Program-made: the position numbers and the translations under genes
Notes under the pieces: model-generated
Told to the model about the DNA's origin: nothing
The model's input: the letters and a program-made list of their open reading frames with translations, nothing else
Databases searched by the model: none
Shown: piece by piece, positions 15,196-23,085 of the stretch
Layout of the letters: each line of letters begins with the position of its first letter
How positions within the stretch are numbered: position 1 is the stretch's first letter
Assembly (NCBI GenBank): GCA_023250495.1
Contig: JAHFAP010000010.1
Coordinates: 1-33,260 of the forward strand
Reading direction: 5' to 3'
DNA from: Deltaproteobacteria bacterium
Lineage (GTDB): Bacteria > Desulfobacterota > Binatia > UBA9968
DNA length: 33,260 nucleotides

Positions 15196-16376
15196 CTAAA
15201 GTGTTGAGAATGGGGATGGCGGGTCTGGGAGTGGCGAGCACCCAGATCCTGCCCTCGGTCTCCAAGCTTCCCTACCTACAAGTGACCGCCGCAGCCGATG
15301 TCCGTCACGACGCGTTGGCGAAATTCCGCAAGGAGTACGACGCCGAGGTGTTCACCAGCTTCGACGAGATGTGCAAGAGTCCGAACGTCGACTTCGTTTA
15401 TGTCGCCACGCCCAATGAGCTGCACGCGCGGCACGTGATCGCCGCCGCCGAGCACGGCAAGCACGCCATCGTCGAGAAGCCGATGGCCGTTACTCTCGAA
15501 GAGTGCGAGGCGATGAACGCGGCCGCGGAAAGAAACGGGACGAAGCTCCTGTGCGGCCACACGCACAGCTTCGATCCGCCGATCAGAAAGATCAGAGAAA
15601 TCATCCAGAGCGGAGGGTTGGGCAGTCTGCGCATGATTCATAGCTGGAATTACAACGACTTCATGTACCGGCCGAGGATGAAGCACGAGCTGGCGACGAG
15701 TCGCGGAGCGGTATTAAATCAAGGCCCGCATCAGGTCGACGTGGTGAGACTCATAGGCGGAGGAATGGTGCGGAGCCTTCGGGCGTCCACGGCCATCTGG
15801 GACCCGGCCCGGCCCCATGAGGGAAGCTACGTCTGCTATCTCGAGTTCGACAACGGGGTGCCGGCCACGTTGGTCTACAGCGGCTATGGTTTCTTCGACA
15901 CGGCTGAGCTGTTCTGGTGGGTCGGGGAGGGAGGACAACCCAGAGATCCGGAGACCAATCCAAGAGCGAGAAAAAATATCCGCGGGATCACCAATTCCCA
16001 GGAAGAAGAGTTGTTGAAGGAGCAGATGCGTTACGGCGGGCTGAGACAAGGCGAGTTCAGCCATGAGTGGCAAGGCGAGCAGCATCAGCCGTTTTTCGGC
16101 TTGACGCTGGTGAGCTGCGACAAAGGAGACATTCGACAGTCCCCGGACGGCTTAATCATTTACGGCGAGGAAGGAAAACGGGAGGTCGCGCTTCCGCAGG
16201 GAAAAAGAGGGCGCGAAGCGGAAGTGGAGGAGCTTTATCAGGCGATCGCCAACGATAGACCAGTCTTTCATGACGGCAGATGGGGAGAAGCGACATTGGA
16301 GGTTTGCCTGGCTTTCCTTGAATCCGCCAAAGAGAGGCGGGAGATTTTTCTCTCGCATCAGAGGCCGGTGCAGTGA
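15192..16376 (+). CDS. Gfo/Idh/MocA oxidoreductase, candidate dihydrodiol dehydrogenase (Pht4-like)
   Basis: A 394-residue NAD(P)-dependent dehydrogenase. The nucleotide-binding loop GMAGLGVAS is at residues 8-16, the EKPM motif with conserved Lys96 at 95-98, and a GAVLNQGPHQVDVVRLIGGG segment carries the usual active-site His. The GTG start overlaps the oxygenase stop by four nt (GTGA), so the two are translationally coupled. In Gram-negative phthalate degraders the 4,5-cis-dihydrodiol dehydrogenase belongs to this same family and follows a Rieske dioxygenase of the same type as its neighbour. That makes rearomatisation of a dihydrodiol the leading guess. The family covers many sugars and other alcohols, so the substrate is open. 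Confidence 0.88.
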   Translation: MTKVLRMGMAGLGVASTQILPSVSKLPYLQVTAAADVRHDALAKFRKEYDAEVFTSFDEMCKSPNVDFVYVATPNELHARHVIAAAEHGKHAIVEKPMAVTLEECEAMNAAAERNGTKLLCGHTHSFDPPIRKIREIIQSGGLGSLRMIHSWNYNDFMYRPRMKHELATSRGAVLNQGPHQVDVVRLIGGGMVRSLRASTAIWDPARPHEGSYVCYLEFDNGVPATLVYSGYGFFDTAELFWWVGEGGQPRDPETNPRARKNIRGITNSQEEELLKEQMRYGGLRQGEFSHEWQGEQHQPFFGLTLVSCDKGDIRQSPDGLIIYGEEGKREVALPQGKRGREAEVEELYQAIANDRPVFHDGRWGEATLEVCLAFLESAKERREIFLSHQRPVQ

Positions 16377-16400
16377 TGATGGAAAGCTCGCTCTCTTTCC

Positions 16401-16507
16401 TGTCATTCTGAGGCGAAGCCGAAGAATCTCGGTCGAGATCCTTCACGGAGTTTACCCTGAGACTCTTCACTTCGTTCAGAGTGACAAACGAAGGGTTCAG
16501 GATGACA
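16401..16507. repeat. palindromic intergenic repeat (copy B), composite
   Basis: An arm at 16401-16430 (starting TGTCATTCTGAG, ending GAAGAATCTC) pairs imperfectly with 16459-16486 (starting GAGACTCTTC, ending AGAGTGACA). A further partial arm is at 16435-16450 and a TTCAGGATGACAG half-copy at 16495-16507. It shares its consensus with the repeat split by the IS. It fills most of the 174-nt gap between the dehydrogenase and the next receptor. Confidence 0.75.
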
Positions 16508-16550
16508 GAAGAAGAGCTGAGGCTCGCGAACTCGGCGGCCAACTGACTAG

Positions 16551-17672
16551 ATGACACGACTTGTAAAAACTCTGCACGTCGTTCTGCTTCTTGCAGCGAC
16601 TTCTCTGGCCGCACATCCATCTCACGCCGGCGAAGCCAGGCCGGCGTCGTGGGAGAGCACGATGGCGGAGGCGAGAAAAGAGGGAAAGCTCGTTGTGGGC
16701 ATCCCTCCGAGCGCCGAGCTGAGAAAGCAAATAGAGCCCCTGTTCAAATCGCGCTTTGGCCTCGAGGTGGAGTCCTTCTCGGCTCCGGGCCCGCAAATTG
16801 CCGGCAGGATCGTCTCCGAGTACAAAGCGGGCGTGCGTTATTTTGATGCCCTTATTTTTGGCTCATGCACCGGCGTGCCGCTGATTCAGTCCGGCGCGTT
16901 CGATCCCATCGAGCCCTACATGATTTTACCCGAGGTCAAGGACCCGAAGCTCTGGTGGGGCGGCCATCTCTGGATGGACAACGTCAGCGCGAACCGCATC
17001 TTCTACTCTTTTGTAGCTATGAAAGGGACGGAAGGACTCTGGCACAATACTACTCTCGTGAAGCCGGAGGACGTCCGGTCGTTCGACGACCTCCTCGATC
17101 CCAGATGGAAGGGCAAAATCGGCTTCAGCGATCCGCGCGTGGCCGGATCGGGCCTGTCACTTTGGTCTTTTCTCTGGGAAGTCAAAGGGGAAGAGTATCT
17201 GAAGAAGCTCGTGCAGCAACAGCTCTTCGTGAGCCAGAACTTGAGGCAGATCGCGGACGCTCTGGCGAAAGGAAAGCTCGCTCTGGCGATAGGCATCGGC
17301 TACGCGCAAACGGAGCCGTTCGTTAAGGGCGCTCTTCCGGTCAAGGAACTCCCTCAGCCGCGCGAGGGACTGCCCGCGAGCAACGCGTACGGCACGCTCG
17401 GCATCGTCAAGAACCCGCCGCATCCGCATGCGACGAAGCTGTTTGTCAATTGGCTGCTGAGTAAAGAGGGGCAGGAGTTCTACGGCAAGGTGATGCTGCA
17501 CTCCACGAGGCGTCTGGATGTTGAGACAAAATGGCTGGCGAAAGAGGGGGTGGAGGCCGCGAAGGATTTCATGACCTTCAAAGAGTACGACAAGCTGAGA
17601 AATCATCTGGAAGATAAATGCGTGGGCATCAGGCTGCCGTCGCAAAAATTCGCCGAGACAATTCTTCAGTAG
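16551..17672 (+). CDS. extracellular solute-binding protein, Fe(III)/family-1 type (copy 2 of 4)
   Basis: A 373-residue periplasmic receptor. The signal peptide (residues 1-27) ends near SHA-G. It shares with the other three copies the segments EARKEGKLVVGIPPSAELRK, GVRYFDALIFG, WWGGHLWMDNVS, GKIGFSDPRVAGSGLS, NPPHPHATKLFVNWLLSKEG and STRRLDVETKWL. The ATG at 16551 starts the leader, but no Shine-Dalgarno sequence precedes it. It lies 174 nt after the Gfo/Idh/MocA gene, beyond a palindromic repeat, and 19 nt before the bicupin gene, with which it is probably co-transcribed. Ligand unknown. The catabolic neighbours suggest an organic acid more than iron. Confidence 0.88.
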   Translation: MTRLVKTLHVVLLLAATSLAAHPSHAGEARPASWESTMAEARKEGKLVVGIPPSAELRKQIEPLFKSRFGLEVESFSAPGPQIAGRIVSEYKAGVRYFDALIFGSCTGVPLIQSGAFDPIEPYMILPEVKDPKLWWGGHLWMDNVSANRIFYSFVAMKGTEGLWHNTTLVKPEDVRSFDDLLDPRWKGKIGFSDPRVAGSGLSLWSFLWEVKGEEYLKKLVQQQLFVSQNLRQIADALAKGKLALAIGIGYAQTEPFVKGALPVKELPQPREGLPASNAYGTLGIVKNPPHPHATKLFVNWLLSKEGQEFYGKVMLHSTRRLDVETKWLAKEGVEAAKDFMTFKEYDKLRNHLEDKCVGIRLPSQKFAETILQ

Positions 17673-17691
17673 AAATAGGAGGAGAGTTTCT

Positions 17692-18819
17692 ATGTCACGA
17701 GATGAGCGGGTGAGAGATTTGATGGCGGCGTTTCGAAAGACCGCTTACTTCCAGTGGATGCAACGTCAGAGGATACCCGTTGTTGACGGTTACGGTGTGG
17801 AAGACGTGCGAGAAATAGAGATGGGTTTTTGGCCTCGGACAGGAGGACAGGCCGCTTTTATCAATCTGTATGGGATGGAAGGGGTGACCGGCATGTACGT
17901 GGCTGAAATCCCCGCCGGCGGCGCGCTGGAGCCGGAGAAGCATTTTTACGAAGAGGTGATCTGCATTCTGAGCGGACAAGGCGCCACCGAAGTATGGCAG
18001 GACGGTGGCCGCAAGCAGATGTTCGAGTGGGGAGCTTGGAGTCTGTTCGCTCCGCCGCTAAACAGTTGGCATCGGCTGATCAACGGCGGCCGGCAGCCGG
18101 TCAAGTTTTTGGCGGTCACGAACGCTCCTCTCGTCATGGACGTGGTTCACAATGAGGACTTCGTTTTCAATTGTCCGTATATTTTTTCCGATCGCTACTC
18201 GGGAGCCGAGGGATTTTTTAACGTCGGACAAAAGCGCTACGAGAGCGGGATGCAGCACATCTGGGAGACCAACTTCATCATGGATATTCAGTCGGCAAAT
18301 CTGGACCGGAGAGACGTGAAAGGGGCGGGAGTACAGATCACTCAGTTCGAGCTGTCGGGGAATGGCTTGATCGGCCATCTGGCGCAATGGCCGGCGGGAC
18401 GGTATCACAAAGCGCACTATCACGGTCCCGGGGCGATTCTGTTGGGCTTGCAATCGTCGGGGTATGTCTTGCTCTGGTCGAAGGAGCTGGGAATCCGGCC
18501 TTACGAAGCTGGTCGTGGCGAGGAAGTGGTAGAAGTAAAATGGAAACAGGGAAGCGTCTATTGTCCTCCCGGAGGATGGTTCCACCAGCACTTCAACACC
18601 GGACCGCAAGGCGCGCGCCATCTGGCGGTCCGCTACGGCAGCCGGATTCACCCCATCGGATTCAAGATTGCGGACAAGCGCAGAGAAGATGGAGTTTATA
18701 TCAACGTGAAGCGAGGCGGCACGCTGATTGAATACGCCGACGAAGATCCTGCGATCCGGAGACACTACGAAGAGGAGATGAAGAAAACCGGAGTGCCTTG
18801 CCAGATGCCCAGTTTCTGA
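17692..18819 (+). CDS. bicupin protein, possible metal-dependent dioxygenase-like enzyme
   Basis: A 375-residue protein with two cupin barrels. The first has a metal-site pattern with His84 and Glu88 (EKHFYEEV) and His127 (NSWHRL). The second has a His cluster at 239-244 (HKAHYH) and a later WFHQHFN (His298, His300). The two-cupin layout recalls gentisate 1,2-dioxygenase and related ring-cleaving or decarboxylating enzymes, but spacing and flanks are too divergent for a function. AGGAGGAGAG precedes the ATG at 17692 at a good distance. It sits between a receptor and the permease gene and in the same run as a Rieske oxygenase and dehydrogenase, which fits a catabolic role. No signal peptide, so it should be cytoplasmic. 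Confidence 0.82.
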   Translation: MSRDERVRDLMAAFRKTAYFQWMQRQRIPVVDGYGVEDVREIEMGFWPRTGGQAAFINLYGMEGVTGMYVAEIPAGGALEPEKHFYEEVICILSGQGATEVWQDGGRKQMFEWGAWSLFAPPLNSWHRLINGGRQPVKFLAVTNAPLVMDVVHNEDFVFNCPYIFSDRYSGAEGFFNVGQKRYESGMQHIWETNFIMDIQSANLDRRDVKGAGVQITQFELSGNGLIGHLAQWPAGRYHKAHYHGPGAILLGLQSSGYVLLWSKELGIRPYEAGRGEEVVEVKWKQGSVYCPPGGWFHQHFNTGPQGARHLAVRYGSRIHPIGFKIADKRREDGVYINVKRGGTLIEYADEDPAIRRHYEEEMKKTGVPCQMPSF

Positions 18820-18829
18820 GATCTGTTAC

Positions 18830-18883
18830 TCGTGTCCGTGGCTCGTGTTCGTAAGCCAGCACGAGCACGAATCACGAGCACGA
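18830..18883 (+). repeat. long imperfect hairpin just before the permease start
   Basis: The 22-nt arm 18830-18851 (TCGTGTCCGTGG...) pairs with 18862-18883 (CGAGCACGAATC...) at about 17 positions, with a 10-nt loop. The words CGTG and CACGAGCACGA repeat inside it. It ends nine nt before the ATG at 18893, which lacks a ribosome site, so the structure could limit permease translation. Confidence 0.5.
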
Positions 18884-18892
18884 TCCAAGCAG

Positions 18893-20629
18893 ATGAGCCT
18901 TTTTCAACAGTCTGAGGCTGGCGTTCTTCCGCGGCTCTCTCCCGTCCGCTTGGATGCCCAAAGTCTCCTTTTGACTTTGCTCTTGGCGTTCATTGCGTTT
19001 TTAGTCGTCACGCCGCTCTTTTTGCTTCTCCTCAATAGTTTTCAGGTCGGCAAGCCAGGCGGGGCAGTCGTCTTTGGCTTGGAGGGATGGCGACAGGCGT
19101 TTACCAGCTTAGGCATCGTCGACTCTATCTACAACAGCTTTTCCCTGGCGATCACACGCCAGATCATTGCGACTATAGTCGGGATTTTTCTCGCCTGGCT
19201 CCTGGCGCGGACGGATATTCCCATGAAGCGAGGGCTGGAGTTTATGTTCTGGCTCTGCTTTTTTCTCCCGGCCCTGCCGGTGACTCTGGGATGGATTCTC
19301 CTTCTCGATCCCAAGTATGGACTGCTCAATCAATTGCTCGCAAAACTGCCATTCATTCAGACGGCCCCTTTCGACATCTACTCCTACTGGGGCATCGTTT
19401 GGGTTCACCTCGCCACTACCGGCGTATCTCTTAAAGTGATGCTGCTGACGCCCGCGTTTCGCAATTTGGACGCGTCGCTGGAAGAGTCCTCGCGCGTCGC
19501 CGGCGCGGGGTCGATAAGGACTCTGCTTCGGATCATCGTGCCGGTGATGATGCCGGTGCTCCTGGTCACGGCCGTCTTGGGTCTTATCCGCTCTCTAGAG
19601 GCGTTTGAAATCGAGTTGGTTTTGGGTGTTCCCATCGGCCTTCACGTCTTTTCCACCAAGATCCACAGCTTTGTAACCCATGAGCCGCCGCAATTTCCCG
19701 CAGCCACCGCCCTCGGAACATTCTTCCTGGTCATCCTCCTTGCGATGGTCGCTTTGCAGCGGCTCTACCTTGGTCAAAGATCTTTCGTCACGGTGACGGG
19801 CAGGAGCTTCAGCACGAGGCCCATCTCTCTGGGCCGCTGGAGGTATCCGGTCTTCGCCGTGGTTCTTTTGATCGCGCTCAGCATCACGCTGTTGCCTACC
19901 GCTTTTCTGCTTCTCGGTACCTTCATGAAACTTTTCGGCTTCTTTAATATTGCGAATCCCTTCACCCTGAATAATTGGAAGGATGTTTTGTCCGACCCGA
20001 TTCTCTTGCGCTCTCTGAAGAATACCCTGGTGTTAGGCTTTTCGTCTGCCGGGTTGGGAATCGTCGTCAGTTCTTTAATCGCTTATGTCATCGTGAAGTC
20101 GCGGTTCAAAGCGCGGGCTGTGCTGGATTTTCTCTCCTGGCTGCCGTGGTCGATCCCCGGCATACTGCTTGGCATGGCGCTGCTCTGGACTTTTCTTTTG
20201 ATCCATAAAATCGTGCCGATCTACGGCACCATGGGAGCTTTGGTCATGGCGATGGCCATCAGCGGCTTGCCCGTTTGTGTGCAGGTGATGAAAAGCTTTC
20301 TCATGCAATTGGGGGATGAGTTGGAAGAGGCCTCGATGGTGGCAGGGGCTTCCTGGCTCACCACCTATCGCCGCATCATTCTGCCGCTGCTGTTGCCCTG
20401 CGTGATCGTAGTCGGTCTGCTGGAGTTCATATCAGCCGCACGGAATATCAGCACCGTGGTCCTCCTTGCTACCGGGCAAACCAGGCCGCTTTCCCTATTG
20501 ATGCTCGACTTCGCCGCGGGAGCGGAGCTGGAGCGAGCGACTGTGGTGGCGATGATCATTGTCGCGATAGTCGTCGTGGCCGCATTGAGCGCTCGCTCTC
20601 TGGGGGGCCAGTTCAGTATCCGAGGATGA
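18893..20629 (+). CDS. ABC transporter permease, double-length Fe(III)-type (FbpB/PotB-like fusion)
   Basis: A 578-residue inner-membrane permease made of two homologous halves, each with about six membrane segments. Each half carries an EAA loop that contacts the ATPase: LEESSRVAGAGSIRTLLR near residue 196 and LEEASMVAGASWLTTYRR near residue 476. Such fused permeases serve iron(III), putrescine or phosphonate-type family-1 receptors, matching the four receptors of that family here. The ATG at 18893 is preferred over the GTG at 18845 because the latter would encode an unlikely leader through a hairpin. No ATP-binding subunit follows, since the next gene (12 nt on) is convergent. The ATPase must come from elsewhere or the operon has lost it. 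Confidence 0.92.
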   Translation: MSLFQQSEAGVLPRLSPVRLDAQSLLLTLLLAFIAFLVVTPLFLLLLNSFQVGKPGGAVVFGLEGWRQAFTSLGIVDSIYNSFSLAITRQIIATIVGIFLAWLLARTDIPMKRGLEFMFWLCFFLPALPVTLGWILLLDPKYGLLNQLLAKLPFIQTAPFDIYSYWGIVWVHLATTGVSLKVMLLTPAFRNLDASLEESSRVAGAGSIRTLLRIIVPVMMPVLLVTAVLGLIRSLEAFEIELVLGVPIGLHVFSTKIHSFVTHEPPQFPAATALGTFFLVILLAMVALQRLYLGQRSFVTVTGRSFSTRPISLGRWRYPVFAVVLLIALSITLLPTAFLLLGTFMKLFGFFNIANPFTLNNWKDVLSDPILLRSLKNTLVLGFSSAGLGIVVSSLIAYVIVKSRFKARAVLDFLSWLPWSIPGILLGMALLWTFLLIHKIVPIYGTMGALVMAMAISGLPVCVQVMKSFLMQLGDELEEASMVAGASWLTTYRRIILPLLLPCVIVVGLLEFISAARNISTVVLLATGQTRPLSLLMLDFAAGAELERATVVAMIIVAIVVVAALSARSLGGQFSIRG

Positions 20630-20641
20630 AGTGGTCTCCCC

Positions 20642-21592
20642 TCAATGCTTTTTATGCCCGAAGGTGCCGGCATAATCGCGCTGGAGAGACCCGGGAATGA
20701 AGGTTTCTTCGAGCTTTCGGATCTTGTCGATATCGAGAAGCGGCTCGCTGGCGCGCGGCACAACTCCCCATCGGCTGGCCTGGGCGCGCCTGTTCCATTC
20801 TTCCGAGGCTGCCGGGCCTCGCTCTTTAAATTCATGCATGAGATCCCATGTAGCCTGAAGGCCGTGGGCCGTTGTGAGACTCGGAAAAAGAACAGCGGCC
20901 GCGCCGAGATTTCGAAACTCCTCGAACGTCGGGGAAGGAGGCGGACCGTAATATGGGGCGATGACGGGGGCCGGAATCCTTCGGCACGCCTCTTGGATCT
21001 CTTCCCGTGATCCCAACGTATTCACCCAGATCGCGTCCACACCGGCCTCTTTCACATAAGCCACCGAACGCTCCAGCGCGCCCTCGAAGCTCCCGCCCTC
21101 CGAGCCGATGGAATCGCAACGCGCGCAGATAATGAAATCCGGGTCCAGCTCATTTTTTGCCGCGACCGCGGCCTTGTATTTGCCGACGGCCTCCTCGAGA
21201 GAGATGCAGCGCCGCCCGGCCAACGTTCCTGACTTTTTGGGCGCCTCCTGATCTTCGATGTGTAATCCCGCAACGCCCGCTCGAAGGTATTGCTGGACTG
21301 TGTGGTAGACATTCACGGCGTTGCCGTAGCCTGTGTCAGCGTCCGCAAAGATCGGCACGTTGCAGCCTGTGGCGAGCCGCCGCGCTGCTTCAACCATTTC
21401 GCCTAATCCGATGAGGCCCACATCCGGAAGCCCGTAGAGATAGGCGGCTATCTGCGAGCCGGCCATGAAGAAAGCCTCATAGCCCAGGGCTTCGGCCATT
21501 CTTGCATGAAGCGGGCTGAAACCGCCGGGCATGACGAGCAGCTCAGGACGCTTCAAGAGTTCCCGAAAACGGGTGGTGATTTTTGTTGCCAT
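20642..21592 (-). CDS. isocitrate lyase / PEP mutase superfamily enzyme with altered active-site motif
   Basis: A 316-residue TIM-barrel enzyme of the isocitrate lyase/phosphoenolpyruvate mutase family, which includes 2-methylisocitrate lyase, oxaloacetate decarboxylase and carboxyphosphonoenolpyruvate mutase. Landmarks are FFMAGSQIA (42-50), metal-binding FADADTGYGN (82-91), HIEDQEAPKKSGTLAGR (111-127) and IICARCDS. In lyases the motif is KKCGH or KRCGH with a catalytic Cys. Here Ser121 and Thr123 replace Cys and His, arguing against a normal C-C lyase. The ATG at 21592 has a modest AAGGAT upstream. It is convergent with the permease, 12 nt apart, with no terminator visible between them. Substrate unknown. 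Confidence 0.87.
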   Translation of the reverse strand: MATKITTRFRELLKRPELLVMPGGFSPLHARMAEALGYEAFFMAGSQIAAYLYGLPDVGLIGLGEMVEAARRLATGCNVPIFADADTGYGNAVNVYHTVQQYLRAGVAGLHIEDQEAPKKSGTLAGRRCISLEEAVGKYKAAVAAKNELDPDFIICARCDSIGSEGGSFEGALERSVAYVKEAGVDAIWVNTLGSREEIQEACRRIPAPVIAPYYGPPPSPTFEEFRNLGAAAVLFPSLTTAHGLQATWDLMHEFKERGPAASEEWNRRAQASRWGVVPRASEPLLDIDKIRKLEETFIPGSLQRDYAGTFGHKKH

Positions 21593-21689
21593 AGCGGTAG
21601 ATCCTTATCACAACTCTTTTCATCATTCATCCCTCATCCTTCATCCTTTAGTCTCGGCACCACCAACACGAACACGATTCACGGCTTTT

Positions 21690-21839
21690 ATCCCAGTGCT
21701 CTTTAAGCCGCTCGCTGAATGGCGTAAGGTTGCGACGGACATCCACGGCAAGGCGCTGCCCTGCGGACACTACATTCCCGAGGAGGTGCCCGACCGGCTC
21801 GTGGACGAGCTGTTGGATTTCTTCAAAGGAGGTTCGTGA
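21690..21839 (+). pseudogene. 3' stump of an alpha/beta hydrolase (haloacetate-dehalogenase-like)
   Basis: The last 48 or so residues of this frame (PLAEWRKVATDIHG, then LPCGHYIPEEVPDRL and LLDFF) match the C-terminus of fluoro/haloacetate-dehalogenase-type alpha/beta hydrolases, including the GHxxPEE motif that holds the catalytic His. Nothing upstream in any frame continues the protein. 21600-21690 is a pyrimidine-rich stretch with repeated TTCATC words. The stop overlaps the ATG of the next gene (TGATG), so the hydrolase and dehydrogenase genes were probably an operon elsewhere before the 5' part was lost. Confidence 0.65.
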
Positions 21840-22894
21840 TGAAGACGTACCGCATCGCCGTGATTGCAGGTGACGGCATCGGCCGGGAGGTCGTGCCGGA
21901 GGGCGTGCGCGTCCTCGAAGCCGCCGGGCGCAGGTTCGGCATCGCGTTCAAGTGGGACGAGTACCCGTGGAGCTGCGAGTACCGCTTGAAGCACGGCCGC
22001 ATGATACCGGAGGACGGGCTCGACACGATCCGGCACCACGACGCGATCTTCTTCGGGGCATGCGGGTTCCCCGGCGTGCCGGACCACATCTCGCTTTGGG
22101 AGCTGCTGATCCCGATGCGCCGGCAGTTCGATCTCTACGTCAACTTGCGGCCCGTCCGCCTCATGCCGGGCATCCGGTCGCCGCTCGAGGGCCGGAACGT
22201 CGGCGACATCGACTTCTTGGTCGTGCGTGAGAACACCGAAGGGGAGTACTCCTCGATCGGCGGCCGGATTTTCGAGGGGAGCGCGCGCGAGACAGTGGTG
22301 CAGACGGCGACGTTCACGCGGCACGGCGTCGACCGCATCCTCAAGTACGCCTTCGAACTGGCACAGAGCCGCCCGAAAAAACATCTAACCTCAGCGACGA
22401 AGTCGAACGGCATCACGATCACCATGCCCTACTGGGACGAACGCGTGCGCGCGATGGCCGCGAAGTATCCCGACGTGAAGTGGGATCAGTACCACATCGA
22501 CATTCTGACCGCGCACTTCGTGCAGCACCCCGATTGGTTCGACGTCGTGGTGGCGTCCAACCTCTTCGGCGACATCCTCTCCGACCTCGGCCCCGCTTGT
22601 GCCGGCACGATCGGCATCGCACCGTCGGGCAACATTAACCCCGAGCACGAGTACCCGTCGCTGTTCGAGCCGGTGCACGGCTCAGCACCCGACATCGCCG
22701 GCAAGAAGATCGCCAACCCGATTGGTCAGATCTGGTCGGGCGCGATGATGCTCGAGCACCTCGGCGATAAGAACGCTGCAAATGCGACCGTGAAGGCGAT
22801 CGAGACGGTGCTGACGGAGGGTCCGCGCACGCGGGACATCGGCGGGATGGCGAGCACGGACGAGGTCGGGAAGGCGATCGCGGCGGCACTCTGA
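21839..22894 (+). CDS. tartrate dehydrogenase / D-malate dehydrogenase (TtuC/DmlA type, IDH-IMDH family)
   Basis: A 351-residue NAD- and Mn/Mg-dependent beta-decarboxylating hydroxyacid dehydrogenase. Markers of the tartrate/D-malate branch are DHISLWELLIP, YVNLRPVRLMPG (about 100-111), VVRENTEGEYSSIGGR (about 130-145), LTSATKSNG, and the metal-site NLFGDILSDLG. A GTG at 21836 is in frame, but the ATG at 21839 lies six nt from AAAGGAGG and is the better start. About 95 percent of the first 75 codons sampled end in G or C, well above the receptor genes around it, a sign of a different origin. Its upstream gene survives only as a stump. It stands alone on the plus strand between minus-strand genes. 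Confidence 0.9.
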   Translation: MKTYRIAVIAGDGIGREVVPEGVRVLEAAGRRFGIAFKWDEYPWSCEYRLKHGRMIPEDGLDTIRHHDAIFFGACGFPGVPDHISLWELLIPMRRQFDLYVNLRPVRLMPGIRSPLEGRNVGDIDFLVVRENTEGEYSSIGGRIFEGSARETVVQTATFTRHGVDRILKYAFELAQSRPKKHLTSATKSNGITITMPYWDERVRAMAAKYPDVKWDQYHIDILTAHFVQHPDWFDVVVASNLFGDILSDLGPACAGTIGIAPSGNINPEHEYPSLFEPVHGSAPDIAGKKIANPIGQIWSGAMMLEHLGDKNAANATVKAIETVLTEGPRTRDIGGMASTDEVGKAIAAAL

Positions 22895-23085
22895 CTGTGC
22901 CCCCGACCATATCGCCGCGCGCCGGGAGGCGAGACCGATTTCGAAATCTTCCCGGGCTGCGAGCAGCGCTGGATTATTCACCCGGGACCGCAGACGGACC
23001 GAATCGTTGAGAACCGCGTTGAGGTCAGAGCAAGAGGTCAGATTTCTACGACTCAACAATTTAACGAAGCAATCCGAACTGGAAG
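22895..23085 (+). other. non-coding gap with a possible gene remnant
   Basis: After the dehydrogenase stop the same frame stays open. From about 22925 it reads GETDFEIFPGCEQRW and then IIHPGPQTDRI, which looks like real protein (GC-rich, no start codon nearby) and faintly recalls the end of an alpha/beta hydrolase. From about 23040 the composition turns AT-rich and leads into the 3' end of the minus-strand receptor. Probably debris from recombination. No terminator recognised. Confidence 0.35.

Noticed and set aside
18058..18765. Antisense frame of 235 codons opposite the bicupin gene
   Set aside because: The cupin metal motifs and a strong ribosome site support the plus strand, and the antisense product has no features.
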